Source: DASYTH01 sp045806965 (lineage in GTDB: Bacteria; Actinomycetota; Actinomycetes; Mycobacteriales; Pseudonocardiaceae). Taken from it: 64,000 nt of DNA. Under the pieces are notes generated by a model. The model saw only the letters and a list, made by a program, of their open reading frames with translations, ran no database searches and was not told the DNA's origin. Both the position numbers and the translations under genes were made by a program. The DNA is taken from contig JBJMIG010000042.1 of assembly GCA_045806965.1 (NCBI GenBank), positions 124,001-188,000 of the forward strand. Direction: 5' to 3'. Of the stretch, positions 32,983 to 40,472 are shown one piece after another. Positions within the stretch are counted from its first letter, which is position 1; the number at the start of each line of letters is the position of its first letter.

Positions 32983-33144
32983 ACCACCCCACCCCGTAGC
33001 GGGCGGCTCAGGTCGGATCGGAACGGGAGCGGCCCCGCGCGCGTCAGGAGTGGTGACGCCGCCGCCGGCCTGGGTGCGCCGGGCCGATCACCGGCGGTAA
33101 GCTGCGGCTGGTCGCTGTGCGCAGTGAGTAAGGGGAGGGTAATC

Positions 33145-33609
33145 ATGCCTGACGGCGACACCCAACAGGGTGATGCGACGCCACCGCCACCCGCCGACCA
33201 ACAGATCAAGAACGAGATCTCCACCGGTCGGGTCCTGGAGTGGCTGGGTGGTCTCTTCGGCTCCGACTGGCAGACCACCGCCGGGGGCGGCGGCACCGGC
33301 GGCCAGTTCATGTTCACCAGCTTGGCCGATCTGGACGCCGTCATCTCCCAGTGGAAAGACCAGCGCCAGGCGATCCACGAGGACGGAACGAAGATCAGGA
33401 GTACCGCCGCGCTCGTCAAGCCACCGGCCGGCGACGACCCTAGCCAGGGGATGGTCAACTCCACGGTCGCTTCGCTGGAAGCACTCCGTCAACACAACCA
33501 GGCGATGTACGAGTACGCGGATGGTTACATCCGCAAGCTGGAGGCGAGCCGCGCGAGCATGGCCAACACCGACCAGAGCGGCAAGTCGCGCATGGACAAC
33601 GTCTACTGA
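33145..33609 (+). CDS. ESX-cluster-associated protein, unknown function
   Basis: A 154-residue acidic protein starting MPDGDTQQGDATPPPP, with a Gly/Thr-rich middle and an alpha-helical second half (FTSLADLDAVISQWKDQRQAIHEDGTKIRSTAAL ... ALRQHNQAMYEYADGYIRKLEASRASM). It has the size and helical layout of a WXG100-related partner protein but lacks a clear WxG turn in the helical part. It heads a run with a DUF3558 lipoprotein, a PPE-like protein and EspG, an arrangement I associate with Pseudonocardiaceae. AGGGGAGGG precedes ATG 33145. The predicted role as an ESX substrate is inferred. Confidence 0.75.
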   Translation: MPDGDTQQGDATPPPPADQQIKNEISTGRVLEWLGGLFGSDWQTTAGGGGTGGQFMFTSLADLDAVISQWKDQRQAIHEDGTKIRSTAALVKPPAGDDPSQGMVNSTVASLEALRQHNQAMYEYADGYIRKLEASRASMANTDQSGKSRMDNVY

Positions 33610-33626
33610 GGGCTGGGGCGTCACCG

Positions 33627-34259
33627 GTGGGTTTGCGCAAAGTCGGTTTCGTGGTGGCAGCGGTCGCGATGGTGGCCGCCGGCTGCGCGGAGAAGCAGGC
33701 CGGCAGCCCGTACCTGACCCCCGATGCGACCGGGACCGGGACGCCGAGCACCTCCAGTTCCGCGCGGCCAACCGGGTCGAGCGGCGGCAGTGCGCCGAAG
33801 ATCAACAATCCGCTGGACGCCAGCAGGTATCTCGGACAGCCGTGCGCCATGCTAACGGCCAGCCAGGTGCAGCCGTTCAACCTGCCCGCCCAGGGCAAGC
33901 CGGACACCGACAGCGACACAGCCAAGACCGTTGGTCCGAGTTGCTCCTGGTTCAACCGGGACACCGGCTCCGGAGTTGCCGTGAGCCTGTTGACCGGCAA
34001 CAAGCACGGCCTCTCGGACACCTACCAGGGCCGGGCGCAGTTCAAGGGCTATTTCGAACCGATCGAAGTGGACGGCTACCCAGCCGTCTTCAGCAGCAAC
34101 GTCGACGATCGCGGGGACGGGGTCTGCGATCTCGTCGTGGGCGTCTCGGAAAACCTCGCGTTCCTGTCCGATGTGCAGGATTCGCAGCTTGGCCCGAAGG
34201 CCTGCGACCGAGCCAAGCAGTTCGCTTCGCTGGTGCTCAAGACGATGAAGGGGGCGTGA
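33627..34259 (+). CDS. DUF3558-family lipoprotein
   Basis: A 210-residue lipoprotein with signal LRKVGFVVAAVAMVAAGC (lipobox VAAGC) and a Ser/Thr/Gly-rich linker. The C-terminal domain matches the DUF3558 pattern: LDASRYLGQPCAMLTASQVQPFNL, GPSCSWFNRDTGSGVAVSLLTG, FEPIEVDGYPAVFSSN and DRGDGVCDLVVGVSENLAF, with paired cysteines. Such proteins accompany ESX-related loci in Pseudonocardiaceae and mycobacteria; function unknown. GTG 33627 lies 17 nt after the preceding stop; the next gene starts 3 nt after its TGA. Confidence 0.88.
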   Translation: MGLRKVGFVVAAVAMVAAGCAEKQAGSPYLTPDATGTGTPSTSSSARPTGSSGGSAPKINNPLDASRYLGQPCAMLTASQVQPFNLPAQGKPDTDSDTAKTVGPSCSWFNRDTGSGVAVSLLTGNKHGLSDTYQGRAQFKGYFEPIEVDGYPAVFSSNVDDRGDGVCDLVVGVSENLAFLSDVQDSQLGPKACDRAKQFASLVLKTMKGA

Positions 34260-34262
34260 GCC

Positions 34263-35528
34263 GTGGACGGCATGACGGGTCGCGAGGTCTACGACAACTT
34301 CAAGAAGGGCATCGGCACGGGGACGCTCGCCACCGGTGCGCGGGAACTCCAGGCTCTGGCCGCGAACTACAAGGATCGAGCCGACTCGATCACCGCGCTC
34401 ACCACGAAGATGGAGGCCGCCTGGCAGGGCGACGCGGCCGGCGCGGCCCGGCGCGGAGCCGGGCCGCTCGCGGTCGAGCACGGCCTGGCCGCTCCCGATA
34501 TCAACACCGCGCAGGACTCGCTGACCAATCAGGTGAGCGCGTTCGACACGGCCAACAACTCCGTGGTCCCGGTGCCGAACGAGCCGAAGAAGCCGGGTAT
34601 CTGGGACAACATCACCACCCTCGGTGGCGCGAGCGACACCTACGAGCAGAAGCGGTCGCAGTACACCGCCGCCAACGACCACAACGTCTCGGTGATGACC
34701 ACCTACGAGGACCAGACCACCCAGAACGGCTCGCGGATGCCGACGTCGTACGGGTCGATCGAGCCGGACTACTCGGCGGTCGGGGTGACCCAGCCGCAGA
34801 GTCCGGCGGGACCGCCGGGCGGCGGGCCGATGCGGCCACCGCAGCCTGGTGGACCCGGCCATGGCACTGGCGGCCCGCCGCCGGGCGGCCGATTCTCGCC
34901 GCCGAACACCGCGGACTCGAACAATGGCAGCGCGAACAGCCCGACCAATTCGGGCCAGGTGAACCCGGGTAGGCCGCCGCAGGGCACCGATCCGGAACAC
35001 AACGTGCCGGGTCAGCCAGGACCTGGCCGGCCGGGTACTCCGGGGCCTGGCCCTGGGCCCGGCGGACCCGGACCTGGGCCCGACTTCCTGCCGGGGCCCG
35101 GCTTCGGCCCGACCGGGGGTGGCGGCGGTTCGAATGCGGGACGCGGCCCGGGTGGCGGCGGTGGACGCGGCTTCGGTCCCGGCGGGAGCGGGCCGGGTGG
35201 CGGCGGGTTCGGCGAGGACGGCGGCCGGGGCACGGGCGGTCGCGGCGGTGCGGCCGGTGGGTTCGGCGGCGAGGAGGGCCGGCTCGGCCGTGGTTCGGGA
35301 GCCGGGTTCGGTGCTGGCGGGGCGGCGGCCGCGGAAGCGGCGGCGTCCGCCAGGGGTGCCGGTGCCGGCGGGCGCGGCGGGCCGGGTGGCATGCCGATGG
35401 GTGGCGGCGGACGGGGCCAGGGCAGCGACGACGACGAGCACCAGCGACCGTCGTTCCTGGTCGAGGCGGACCCGGACGAGACGTTCGGCACCGACGAGGT
35501 CACCGCGCCGCCGGTCATCGGGGAATAG
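34263..35528 (+). CDS. PPE-like ESX substrate with Gly/Pro-rich low-complexity region
   Basis: A 421-residue protein. Residues 1-160 are helical with LQALAANYKDRADSITALTTKMEAAWQGDAAGAARRGAGPL, in which AWQGDAA resembles the WxG turn of WXG100/PPE helical hairpins. About residues 175-370 are Gly/Pro/Gln-rich low complexity with many GPGPG-type repeats. The acidic end, DDDEHQRPSFLVEADPDETFG, is the conserved tail of PPE-like proteins in related genera. It is probably exported through an ESX system and chaperoned by the EspG protein encoded next, whose start is 3 nt downstream. GTG 34263 or ATG 34272 may be the start. Confidence 0.82.
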   Translation: MDGMTGREVYDNFKKGIGTGTLATGARELQALAANYKDRADSITALTTKMEAAWQGDAAGAARRGAGPLAVEHGLAAPDINTAQDSLTNQVSAFDTANNSVVPVPNEPKKPGIWDNITTLGGASDTYEQKRSQYTAANDHNVSVMTTYEDQTTQNGSRMPTSYGSIEPDYSAVGVTQPQSPAGPPGGGPMRPPQPGGPGHGTGGPPPGGRFSPPNTADSNNGSANSPTNSGQVNPGRPPQGTDPEHNVPGQPGPGRPGTPGPGPGPGGPGPGPDFLPGPGFGPTGGGGGSNAGRGPGGGGGRGFGPGGSGPGGGGFGEDGGRGTGGRGGAAGGFGGEEGRLGRGSGAGFGAGGAAAAEAAASARGAGAGGRGGPGGMPMGGGGRGQGSDDDEHQRPSFLVEADPDETFGTDEVTAPPVIGE

Positions 35529-35531
35529 CCC

Positions 35532-36302
35532 GTGGTGCTGCCCAAGCCGCTGACGTTGCCGGCCGAGGCGCTCGCCCGGCTGGTGGCACTGGAGAACCTC
35601 GGCGAGCCGCACATCACGCTGAAACCGGCGGCCAGATGGCGACCGAGGCAGGCCGAGCGCGAGTTGGAGACCAGAACCCGCGAGGAGTTCGCCCGGATGG
35701 GGCTGTTCGACCGCAGGGGACGGCTTGACGTCGAGCTGGTGGCGTCCCTGGCCGTGCTGTGCCGGGCCGCCGCCGAGTTCTACGGCTGGATCGACCGGGG
35801 CGAGACGACGGTCGGCGTGCTGGCCGCGGCCATCGGGCGGGAGGCGATCCTGGCCGTGCGGGACGCGGACTCCGTGGTGTTGCGCCAGATCCGGCCGGAG
35901 ACGCTGCCCGAGGCGCTGGTCGGCGAAACCGCCGACGTGCGGCCGGCGCGCGGCGATGCGTTCAGTCTGCTCCAGTCGGAGGCGCTGGCCTCGGTCGATG
36001 GCCGGCGGCCCACCGAGTCCGGCGTCGGCACGCGCCCGGCCTCGACCGAGGTGCGGCTCGCACAGAAGGTCGCCGAGCTGCCCACCAAGGGTGGCGGCCA
36101 GCTCTACGTGGCGATCCGGGACGGCCTCGGCCGGCGCCGCTGCACCACTGAGCCGCTGCGCTACGCCGACACCCCCGTCGGACGCTGGCTCAACCAGACC
36201 ACGCGCCTGCCAAACGGCGACAACCGGATCCTCATCGCTCCGGCCACTCGGCACGACCTGGTGGTCCGCCTTCAGGAGATGCACCGCGCGCTGTCCAGGT
36301 GA
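35532..36302 (+). CDS. EspG-family ESX secretion-associated chaperone
   Basis: A 256-residue protein of the EspG type: LTLPAEALARLVALENLGEPHITLKPAARW at the start, a long helical middle, LYVAIRDGLGRRRCTTEPLRYADTPVGRWLNQ near the end. EspG proteins bind the helical tips of PE-PPE dimers in the cytosol and deliver them to ESX machines. The neighbouring PPE-like gene is the expected client. GTG 35532 follows 3 nt after the previous stop, and its own TGA overlaps the next gene (GTGA). No ESX core genes (EccB-E, MycP) are in the window. Confidence 0.85.
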   Translation: MVLPKPLTLPAEALARLVALENLGEPHITLKPAARWRPRQAERELETRTREEFARMGLFDRRGRLDVELVASLAVLCRAAAEFYGWIDRGETTVGVLAAAIGREAILAVRDADSVVLRQIRPETLPEALVGETADVRPARGDAFSLLQSEALASVDGRRPTESGVGTRPASTEVRLAQKVAELPTKGGGQLYVAIRDGLGRRRCTTEPLRYADTPVGRWLNQTTRLPNGDNRILIAPATRHDLVVRLQEMHRALSR

Positions 36303-36730
36303 CCGCAGCGAGCACCGTGCGCCGACCGCGTCGCGGGGCACTGGGAGAATGGCTCGCCGTGGAGACGGTCGCGGTGGCGGTGCTGGTCGTCGGAATGTTG
36401 GGGGTCGGGCTGGCCTGGCTCGCCGTGGCGCGGCTAAGGGCCGAGGTGCTGCGGCTGGGTGAGCGGGCCGAACAGGTGGCGCGGCGGGTGGAGGCGCTGC
36501 CACCGGATCTGTCCCGGGTGTTCGGCAACGAGGATCGGCACGTGATCTCGGTTGAGCTGCTGAACCTGTTCGAGCTGGCCCACCGGGAGACCTGGGTGGC
36601 GCGGCCACTTTCCGTGCTGACGCCCCGGTTGCTGCGTGACGTCATCCACCGAAAGGTGGTCGGCCGGGTCCGGGAAGGCCTGACCGCGGCCGGGGTGGAC
36701 GCCGATGTGCGGTTGCACCGTGTTCGCTAG
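36299..36730 (+). CDS. Membrane-anchored protein of the ESX-associated cluster, unknown function
   Basis: A 143-residue protein: basic start TAASTVRRPRRGALGEWL, one membrane helix (VAVAVLVVGMLGVGLAWLAV), a coiled-coil-like stretch RLRAEVLRLGERAEQVARRVEALP, and a cytosolic domain with LLNLFELAHRETWVARPLSVLTPRLLRDVIHRKVVG. No family recognised. GTG 36299 overlaps the espG-like stop as GTGA, so it is translationally coupled. Likely a partner of the preceding genes, though nothing proves this. Confidence 0.65.
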   Translation: MTAASTVRRPRRGALGEWLAVETVAVAVLVVGMLGVGLAWLAVARLRAEVLRLGERAEQVARRVEALPPDLSRVFGNEDRHVISVELLNLFELAHRETWVARPLSVLTPRLLRDVIHRKVVGRVREGLTAAGVDADVRLHRVR

Positions 36731-36908
36731 CCTGCTGCTGATCGCCGGGGCCGGACTGACCGGCTCGGCGGGATTCGTCGCGGTGAGGGCAAACCGGCTG
36801 CGGCGCCGGGTGCGGCGGTCGTCCTGGCTGTTGACCAGGGTGAGCGCCGCGATCGGCGAGGCGGAGCGGGCCGGGCGAGTCCGGGCGGAGCTCGCCGACC
36901 CGCCTTAG
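36720..36908 (+). CDS. Small membrane protein at the end of the ESX-associated cluster
   Basis: A 62-residue protein starting FASLLLIAGAGLTGSAGFVAVRANRLRRRVRRS: one membrane helix followed by a strongly basic segment, then an amphipathic helix with Glu/Arg. It overlaps the preceding gene's end by 11 nt. GTG 36720 is chosen because ATG 36705 would add the unusual MCGCT; either is possible. No homologue recognised. Confidence 0.5.
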   Translation: MFASLLLIAGAGLTGSAGFVAVRANRLRRRVRRSSWLLTRVSAAIGEAERAGRVRAELADPP

Positions 36909-36923
36909 CCGACGACCTCGGCA

Positions 36924-36978
36924 GGGTCCCGTCGTGCACTGCTGTTGCGGCAGCGAGGTCCGCTCGCATCGGGGACCC
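36924..36978. terminator. Nested stem-loop between convergent small-protein and lipoprotein genes
   Basis: GGGTCCC (36924-36930) pairs exactly with GGGACCC (36972-36978), and between them CTGC/GGCAG-type arms around 36939-36953 form a second hairpin. It fills the 72-bp gap between convergent genes and probably ends transcription from both sides. Confidence 0.45.
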
Positions 36979-36980
36979 GC

Positions 36981-37610
36981 TCAACTGGGCGGTGCCGCTG
37001 GCGTGCTTGACGGGTTGAACGTCTGTTCGAGTTTGCGACAGGCGGGTGCCTTGTCCGACGCGGCGCCGAGTTCCTTGTCGGCGGCGAGCGCGGCCATGGG
37101 GTCGCTCATGGTGTCCATGTCTGTGACGATCTTGTTCATGGCCTGCTCCAACCCAGCCTGATCCTCGGTCAGAGCCCGCTGTGCGGCGGCGCGATCCTCG
37201 TCGAGCGTCTTCTTCGCGGACTCCAACGCCGCGTTGGTCTGTTGGAGAACTTGTGCGCCGTTGGCCACCGGCGGTGGACCGGCGTCTCGCATCGCCTGGG
37301 TCATGGTGCCCAGCGCGGTCGACAGGCCGCCAAGGTAGACGAGCACGTTGTTCACCGACTGCACCGGATTGGACGGGTCGGCCTGCGGGGTGGCGGTGAG
37401 CTTCAGGAAGTCGGCCTCGGCCGCGTGGCACACGCGCTCCATCCAGGCGATGGCGGCAGCACCCGAGGTCCCGCTCGACGGCGGGCTGGACCTGGGTGCC
37501 GGGTTGGAGTCCGAGGTGTTCGAACAGCCGGCCAGTGCGAACAACACGGTGGCTGCCGCCACGGCAAGCCGGACGCGACCGGACACCTCTACCACCGATA
37601 GCGGTCTCAT
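36981..37610 (-). CDS. Putative lipoprotein, unknown function
   Basis: A 209-residue exported protein. MRPLSVVEVSGRVRLAVAAA begins a lipoprotein signal whose lipobox is LAGC (FALAGCSNTS). After a Ser/Pro linker the mature protein is mainly helical, with a long alanine-rich coiled-coil-like region (LQQTNAALESAKKTLDEDRAAAQRALTEDQAGLEQAMNKIVTDM) and two cysteines (VCHAAEADFL and PACRKLEQTF) that may form a disulfide. No function can be assigned. ATG 37610 keeps a proper signal; a start at 37628 is also open. Confidence 0.75.
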   Translation of the reverse strand: MRPLSVVEVSGRVRLAVAAATVLFALAGCSNTSDSNPAPRSSPPSSGTSGAAAIAWMERVCHAAEADFLKLTATPQADPSNPVQSVNNVLVYLGGLSTALGTMTQAMRDAGPPPVANGAQVLQQTNAALESAKKTLDEDRAAAQRALTEDQAGLEQAMNKIVTDMDTMSDPMAALAADKELGAASDKAPACRKLEQTFNPSSTPAAPPS

Positions 37611-37735
37611 GAGGACTGAGCGTGGCACGCGCCCGAAACCGCGACAAATCGAACGGTGGGACGCGACGCCTGGTCCACAGTGGTCCGCCGGGTGCGGGCC
37701 GGGTCCAGCGCCGCAACGGCACGTGGGTGCGCGGG

Positions 37736-38665
37736 TCAGCCGATGATCTGCTTGGCGGTGTCGACCGGGATGGCGAACCCGATGCCGACGCTGCCCGCGG
37801 AGCCGCCCGGCCCGGACACCGGCGAGTACATCGCCGAGTTGATCCCGATCACCTGGCCCGCGGTGTCGAACAGCGGCCCGCCGGAGTTGCCCTGGTTGAT
37901 GGAGGCGTCGGTCTGGATCGCGTGGTAGCTCACCGTCGAGTTCGAGGTACCAGTCGAGGAACCATTGCGCGCGTAAGGAATCGGGCTCTGCTGTTCCTCG
38001 GCCGGCACGTTCACCTCGCGGTCGAGCGCGCTCACGATGCCGGTCGTGACGGTTCCCTGGAGTCCGGCCGGTGAGCCGATGGCGATCACCGCGTCGCCCA
38101 CCCGCACCGCGTTGGAGTCGCCGAGCGTGGCCGGGGTCAGCCCGCTCACGCCCTTGGCCTGGAGCACCGCGAGGTCGCTACTCGGGTCGGTCTTGACCAC
38201 CTCGGCGTCCACGGTGCGGCCGTCGGAGAACGTGACGGTCGTCGTGTCGGCGCCGGAGACGACATGGTTGTTGGTCAGGATCTTGCCGTCCGCGCTCAGG
38301 ATCACGCCGGAGCCGATGCCCCGCTGGTTGCCGGAGCCGACGTTGACCTGGACCACACTGGGCAGCACCCTGGCCACCACGGCGCTGACGTCGGTGGCTG
38401 ACGCGGTCGATGTGGCGGCGGCCGTCTGGGCGGCTGCCGCGGACGTGCTCACGGCCGGAGTGCTGTCATCGCCGCCGACGAAGGCACCGACCGTGCCGCC
38501 CAGCGCACCCGCGGCCAGCGTGACCACGGCCGCGGCGGCGACGGTCCCGCGCCGCATCCGGCGGCGTGGCGGCTCGGCGGGTGCCGGCGGTGGAGCGGCG
38601 TTCGGCGGCGTCCACTGCGGCTGGGGCTGGTGTGGGTACCGGGGTTGCGCCGGTGTCTCGGTCAT
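37736..38665 (-). CDS. Membrane-anchored trypsin-like (S1C/HtrA-type) serine protease without PDZ domain
   Basis: A 309-residue protein: Pro-rich cytosolic N-terminus, one membrane helix (GTVAAAAVVTLAAGALGGTVGAFVGG), an Ala/Ser/Thr linker and a chymotrypsin-fold protease domain. The triad is His in ILTNNHVVSG, Asp in DPSSDLAVLQ and Ser in NQGNSGGPLF. HtrA/DegP relatives normally carry one or more PDZ domains after this, but here the protein stops at FAIPVDTAKQIIG. It may therefore be constitutively active or regulated otherwise in envelope quality control. ATG 38665 has GTGGAG 4 nt upstream. Confidence 0.9.
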   Translation of the reverse strand: MTETPAQPRYPHQPQPQWTPPNAAPPPAPAEPPRRRMRRGTVAAAAVVTLAAGALGGTVGAFVGGDDSTPAVSTSAAAAQTAAATSTASATDVSAVVARVLPSVVQVNVGSGNQRGIGSGVILSADGKILTNNHVVSGADTTTVTFSDGRTVDAEVVKTDPSSDLAVLQAKGVSGLTPATLGDSNAVRVGDAVIAIGSPAGLQGTVTTGIVSALDREVNVPAEEQQSPIPYARNGSSTGTSNSTVSYHAIQTDASINQGNSGGPLFDTAGQVIGINSAMYSPVSGPGGSAGSVGIGFAIPVDTAKQIIG

Positions 38666-38729
38666 GACTCCACGGTCGCGTGCGCGGGTGAGAACAGCCT
38701 GTGAACAGGCACAGGACTTGCCAAGAGAG

Positions 38730-38768
38730 TTGGTAAGTTGTAGCTTACCGTTCGTGGCCACTTACCAA
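38730..38768 (+). promoter_or_regulatory. arsR leaderless promoter with overlapping inverted repeats
   Basis: TTGGTAAG (38730-38737) and CTTACC (38744-38749) are inverted around 6 bp, and a further CTTACCAA (38761-38768), the exact reverse complement of TTGGTAAG, lies just inside the gene. The -10 TAGCTT (38741-38746) sits between them and ends 7 nt before GTG 38754. The layout suits autorepression by the ArsR protein. Confidence 0.65.
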
Positions 38769-39086
38769 TTGGATCGCCTCGGCGCACTCGGGGATCCCAC
38801 CCGGCGCCTGATCTTCGAGCGGTTGGTCACCCGCCCGATGGCGGTCGGCGAGCTCGCCGGTGAGCTCCCGGTCAGCCGTCCCGCGGTCTCCCAGCACCTC
38901 AAGGTGCTCAAGGAGGTGGGTCTGGTGACCGACCAGGCCAGCGGCACCCGCCGGGTGTACCGGGTCGACCCGCGTGGGGTGCACGCCCTGCGCGCCTACC
39001 TCGACCAGCTCTGGGACACGGCTCTCGCGGCGTTCGCCGAGGCCGTCGAGCGGGGCGCGGACGACAACGAAGGAGCACAGCCATGA
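38754..39086 (+). CDS. ArsR-family transcriptional regulator
   Basis: A 110-residue winged-helix protein: RLGALGDPTRRLIFERLVTRPMAVGELAGELPVSRPAVSQHLKVLKEVGLVTDQASGTRRVYRVDP is a full ArsR HTH. Metal-binding cysteines of ArsR/SmtB sensors are absent, as is usual for the ArsR proteins paired with SRPBCC (AHSA1) proteins. GTG 38754 overlaps its promoter. The SRPBCC gene overlaps its stop (ATGA), so the pair is translationally coupled and the regulator probably responds to a small organic ligand or acts with its partner. Confidence 0.9.
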   Translation: MATYQLDRLGALGDPTRRLIFERLVTRPMAVGELAGELPVSRPAVSQHLKVLKEVGLVTDQASGTRRVYRVDPRGVHALRAYLDQLWDTALAAFAEAVERGADDNEGAQP

Positions 39087-39562
39087 CCAGCCAGACGGAG
39101 TCGCCCACGATGGAGGTTCGCAAGTCGATCGTCGTGCGGGCGCCCAAGGAGCGCGCGTTCACCGTGTTCACCGAGGGGTTCAACAGCTGGTGGCCGCGCG
39201 AGCATCACATCGGCGCCGCCGACCTGGACCAGGCGATCATCGAACCTCGGGTGGGCGGCCGTTACTACGAGCGCGGCGTGGACGGGTCGGAGTGCGACTG
39301 GGGCCGGGTGCTGGCCTACGAGCCGTTCGACCGGCTGGTGCTGTCCTGGCACCTTCAGGGGGACTGGGAATACGACCCGGACCCGGCCAAGTCCAGTGAG
39401 ATCGAGGTGCGGTTCGTCGTCGAGGCGCCGGACCGGACCCGGGTCGAGTTGGCGCACCGCCATCTCGAGCGGCACGACAAGGCCGACGACGTGCGGAAGG
39501 GGATCGACGGTCCGGGTGGCTGGTCCGGCCTGCTGGTCCGCTACGCCGAAGCCGCCGCCTAG
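39083..39562 (+). CDS. SRPBCC (AHSA1-like) domain protein
   Basis: A 159-residue START/Bet v1-fold protein with the AHSA1 pattern: EVRKSIVVRAPKERAFTVFTEGFNSWWPREHHIG, IIEPRVGGRYYERGVDGSECDWGRVLAYEPFDRLVLSW and RVELAHRHLERH. The fold encloses a hydrophobic cavity for lipids or other ligands; the exact role is unknown. Coupled to the ArsR gene by an ATGA overlap, a very common actinobacterial pair. Convergent with the cupin gene 10 nt away. Confidence 0.88.
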   Translation: MTSQTESPTMEVRKSIVVRAPKERAFTVFTEGFNSWWPREHHIGAADLDQAIIEPRVGGRYYERGVDGSECDWGRVLAYEPFDRLVLSWHLQGDWEYDPDPAKSSEIEVRFVVEAPDRTRVELAHRHLERHDKADDVRKGIDGPGGWSGLLVRYAEAAA

Positions 39563-39572
39563 CTCGCGGGTG

Positions 39573-39944
39573 CTAGCTGGCCCATGGCGGGGAGATCGTG
39601 GAGCCGTCCGGCATGGTGCCGACGAATCCGGCGCGGATGGCCACGATCAGCTCGGCCGGCCCGGTGCCGGTGTTCACCAGCTGGATCGGGGACCGCGCCG
39701 GCACCACGGCGGTGTCGCCCTGGCCGAGTTCGGGACCGTCCGGGGTGACCCGCACGGCGCCGGAGACAACCATGAAGATCTCGTCCTGGTCCAGGGTGTG
39801 CGGCTCCGGCTCGGCGCGGTTCGGCGCGACGACGAGGCGCCAGGTGCAGATGTCGGCCGAACCCCGGCTGGGCGCGGCCAATCCGACGAACTCAACGCCC
39901 GGAAGTTCGAACCGGGGGGCATCGGCATAGCGGATGACGGTCAC
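39573..39944 (-). CDS. Cupin-domain protein
   Basis: A 123-residue single-domain cupin. Motif 1 is represented by EPEPHTLDQDEIFMVVSGAVRVTPDG and motif 2 by VPARSPIQLVNTGTGPAELIVA; one of the usual motif-1 histidines and the motif-2 histidine appear replaced (AEPEPHT, SPIQLV), so metal binding may be altered. Substrate unknown. GTG 39944 has GGAGG 6 nt upstream. Divergent from a MarR gene with a shared palindromic region, so it is likely under MarR control. Confidence 0.82.
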   Translation of the reverse strand: MTVIRYADAPRFELPGVEFVGLAAPSRGSADICTWRLVVAPNRAEPEPHTLDQDEIFMVVSGAVRVTPDGPELGQGDTAVVPARSPIQLVNTGTGPAELIVAIRAGFVGTMPDGSTISPPWAS

Positions 39945-39957
39945 TAGGTCCTCCAGG

Positions 39958-39995
39958 TAGACAAGTCAGCTTGTTCAACTCGACTTGTCTATCAT
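39958..39995. promoter_or_regulatory. MarR operator (10-bp inverted repeat) and marR -10
   Basis: TAGACAAGTC (39958-39967) and GACTTGTCTA (39982-39991) are exact reverse complements with a 14-bp spacer that contains further CTTG/CAAG half-sites. The right arm overlaps the marR -10 TATCAT (39990-39995), which ends 6 nt before ATG 40002. The left arm is 14 bp from the cupin GTG. Fits repression of both divergent genes by the MarR protein. Confidence 0.8.
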
Positions 39996-40001
39996 GGCCG
40001 A

Positions 40002-40463
40002 ATGACGGAGACAAGGCTCGACTTCGGCATCCTCTTGATCCTTGCCTGCGCGGAGTTCGTCAACGACCTTCGGCAAGCCCTTGCCGAGCAGGGCTTCGAC
40101 GACCAGGGCCGGTCCGACGGCTACCTGCTGCGCACGGTGGGCGCGAACCCGTTGACGGTGAGCGAGTTGGCCGAACGGTTGGAGATCAGCAAGCAGGGCG
40201 CCGGGCAGATCGTGGACGACATGGAACGGCGCGGCTACGTCGAACGCCGGCCCGATCCGGCGGACCGGCGCGCCCGCCTGCTGTACCTGACCGCACGCGG
40301 ACAGGACGCGCTGGCCTCGGCGCGCCGGTTCCACCAGCAGTACGAGCGCAGGATGATCAAGACACACGGCCGGGAGGCGGTGGCCGCCATGCGTACCCTG
40401 CTCGGCGCCATGGCCGGCCCAGGTCAGATGGCCGACCCGCGCTTCCGCCCCATGTATCTGTGA
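40002..40463 (+). CDS. MarR-family transcriptional regulator
   Basis: A 153-residue winged-helix regulator. The recognition region is LTVSELAERLEISKQGAGQIVDDMERRGYVERRPDPADRRARLLYLTARGQDAL, with the DxRxR wing typical of MarR proteins. It has N- and C-terminal helices for dimerisation. Ligand unknown. The transcript is probably leaderless and overlapped by the palindrome at 39958-39991, so autorepression together with control of the divergent cupin gene is likely. The peptidase gene follows after 9 nt. Confidence 0.9.
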   Translation: MTETRLDFGILLILACAEFVNDLRQALAEQGFDDQGRSDGYLLRTVGANPLTVSELAERLEISKQGAGQIVDDMERRGYVERRPDPADRRARLLYLTARGQDALASARRFHQQYERRMIKTHGREAVAAMRTLLGAMAGPGQMADPRFRPMYL

Positions 40464-40472
40464 GGCCGTAGG

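Noticed and set aside
38037..38753. Extended frame upstream of arsR
   Set aside because: Antisense to the HtrA-type protease; promoter and homology place the start at GTG 38754.
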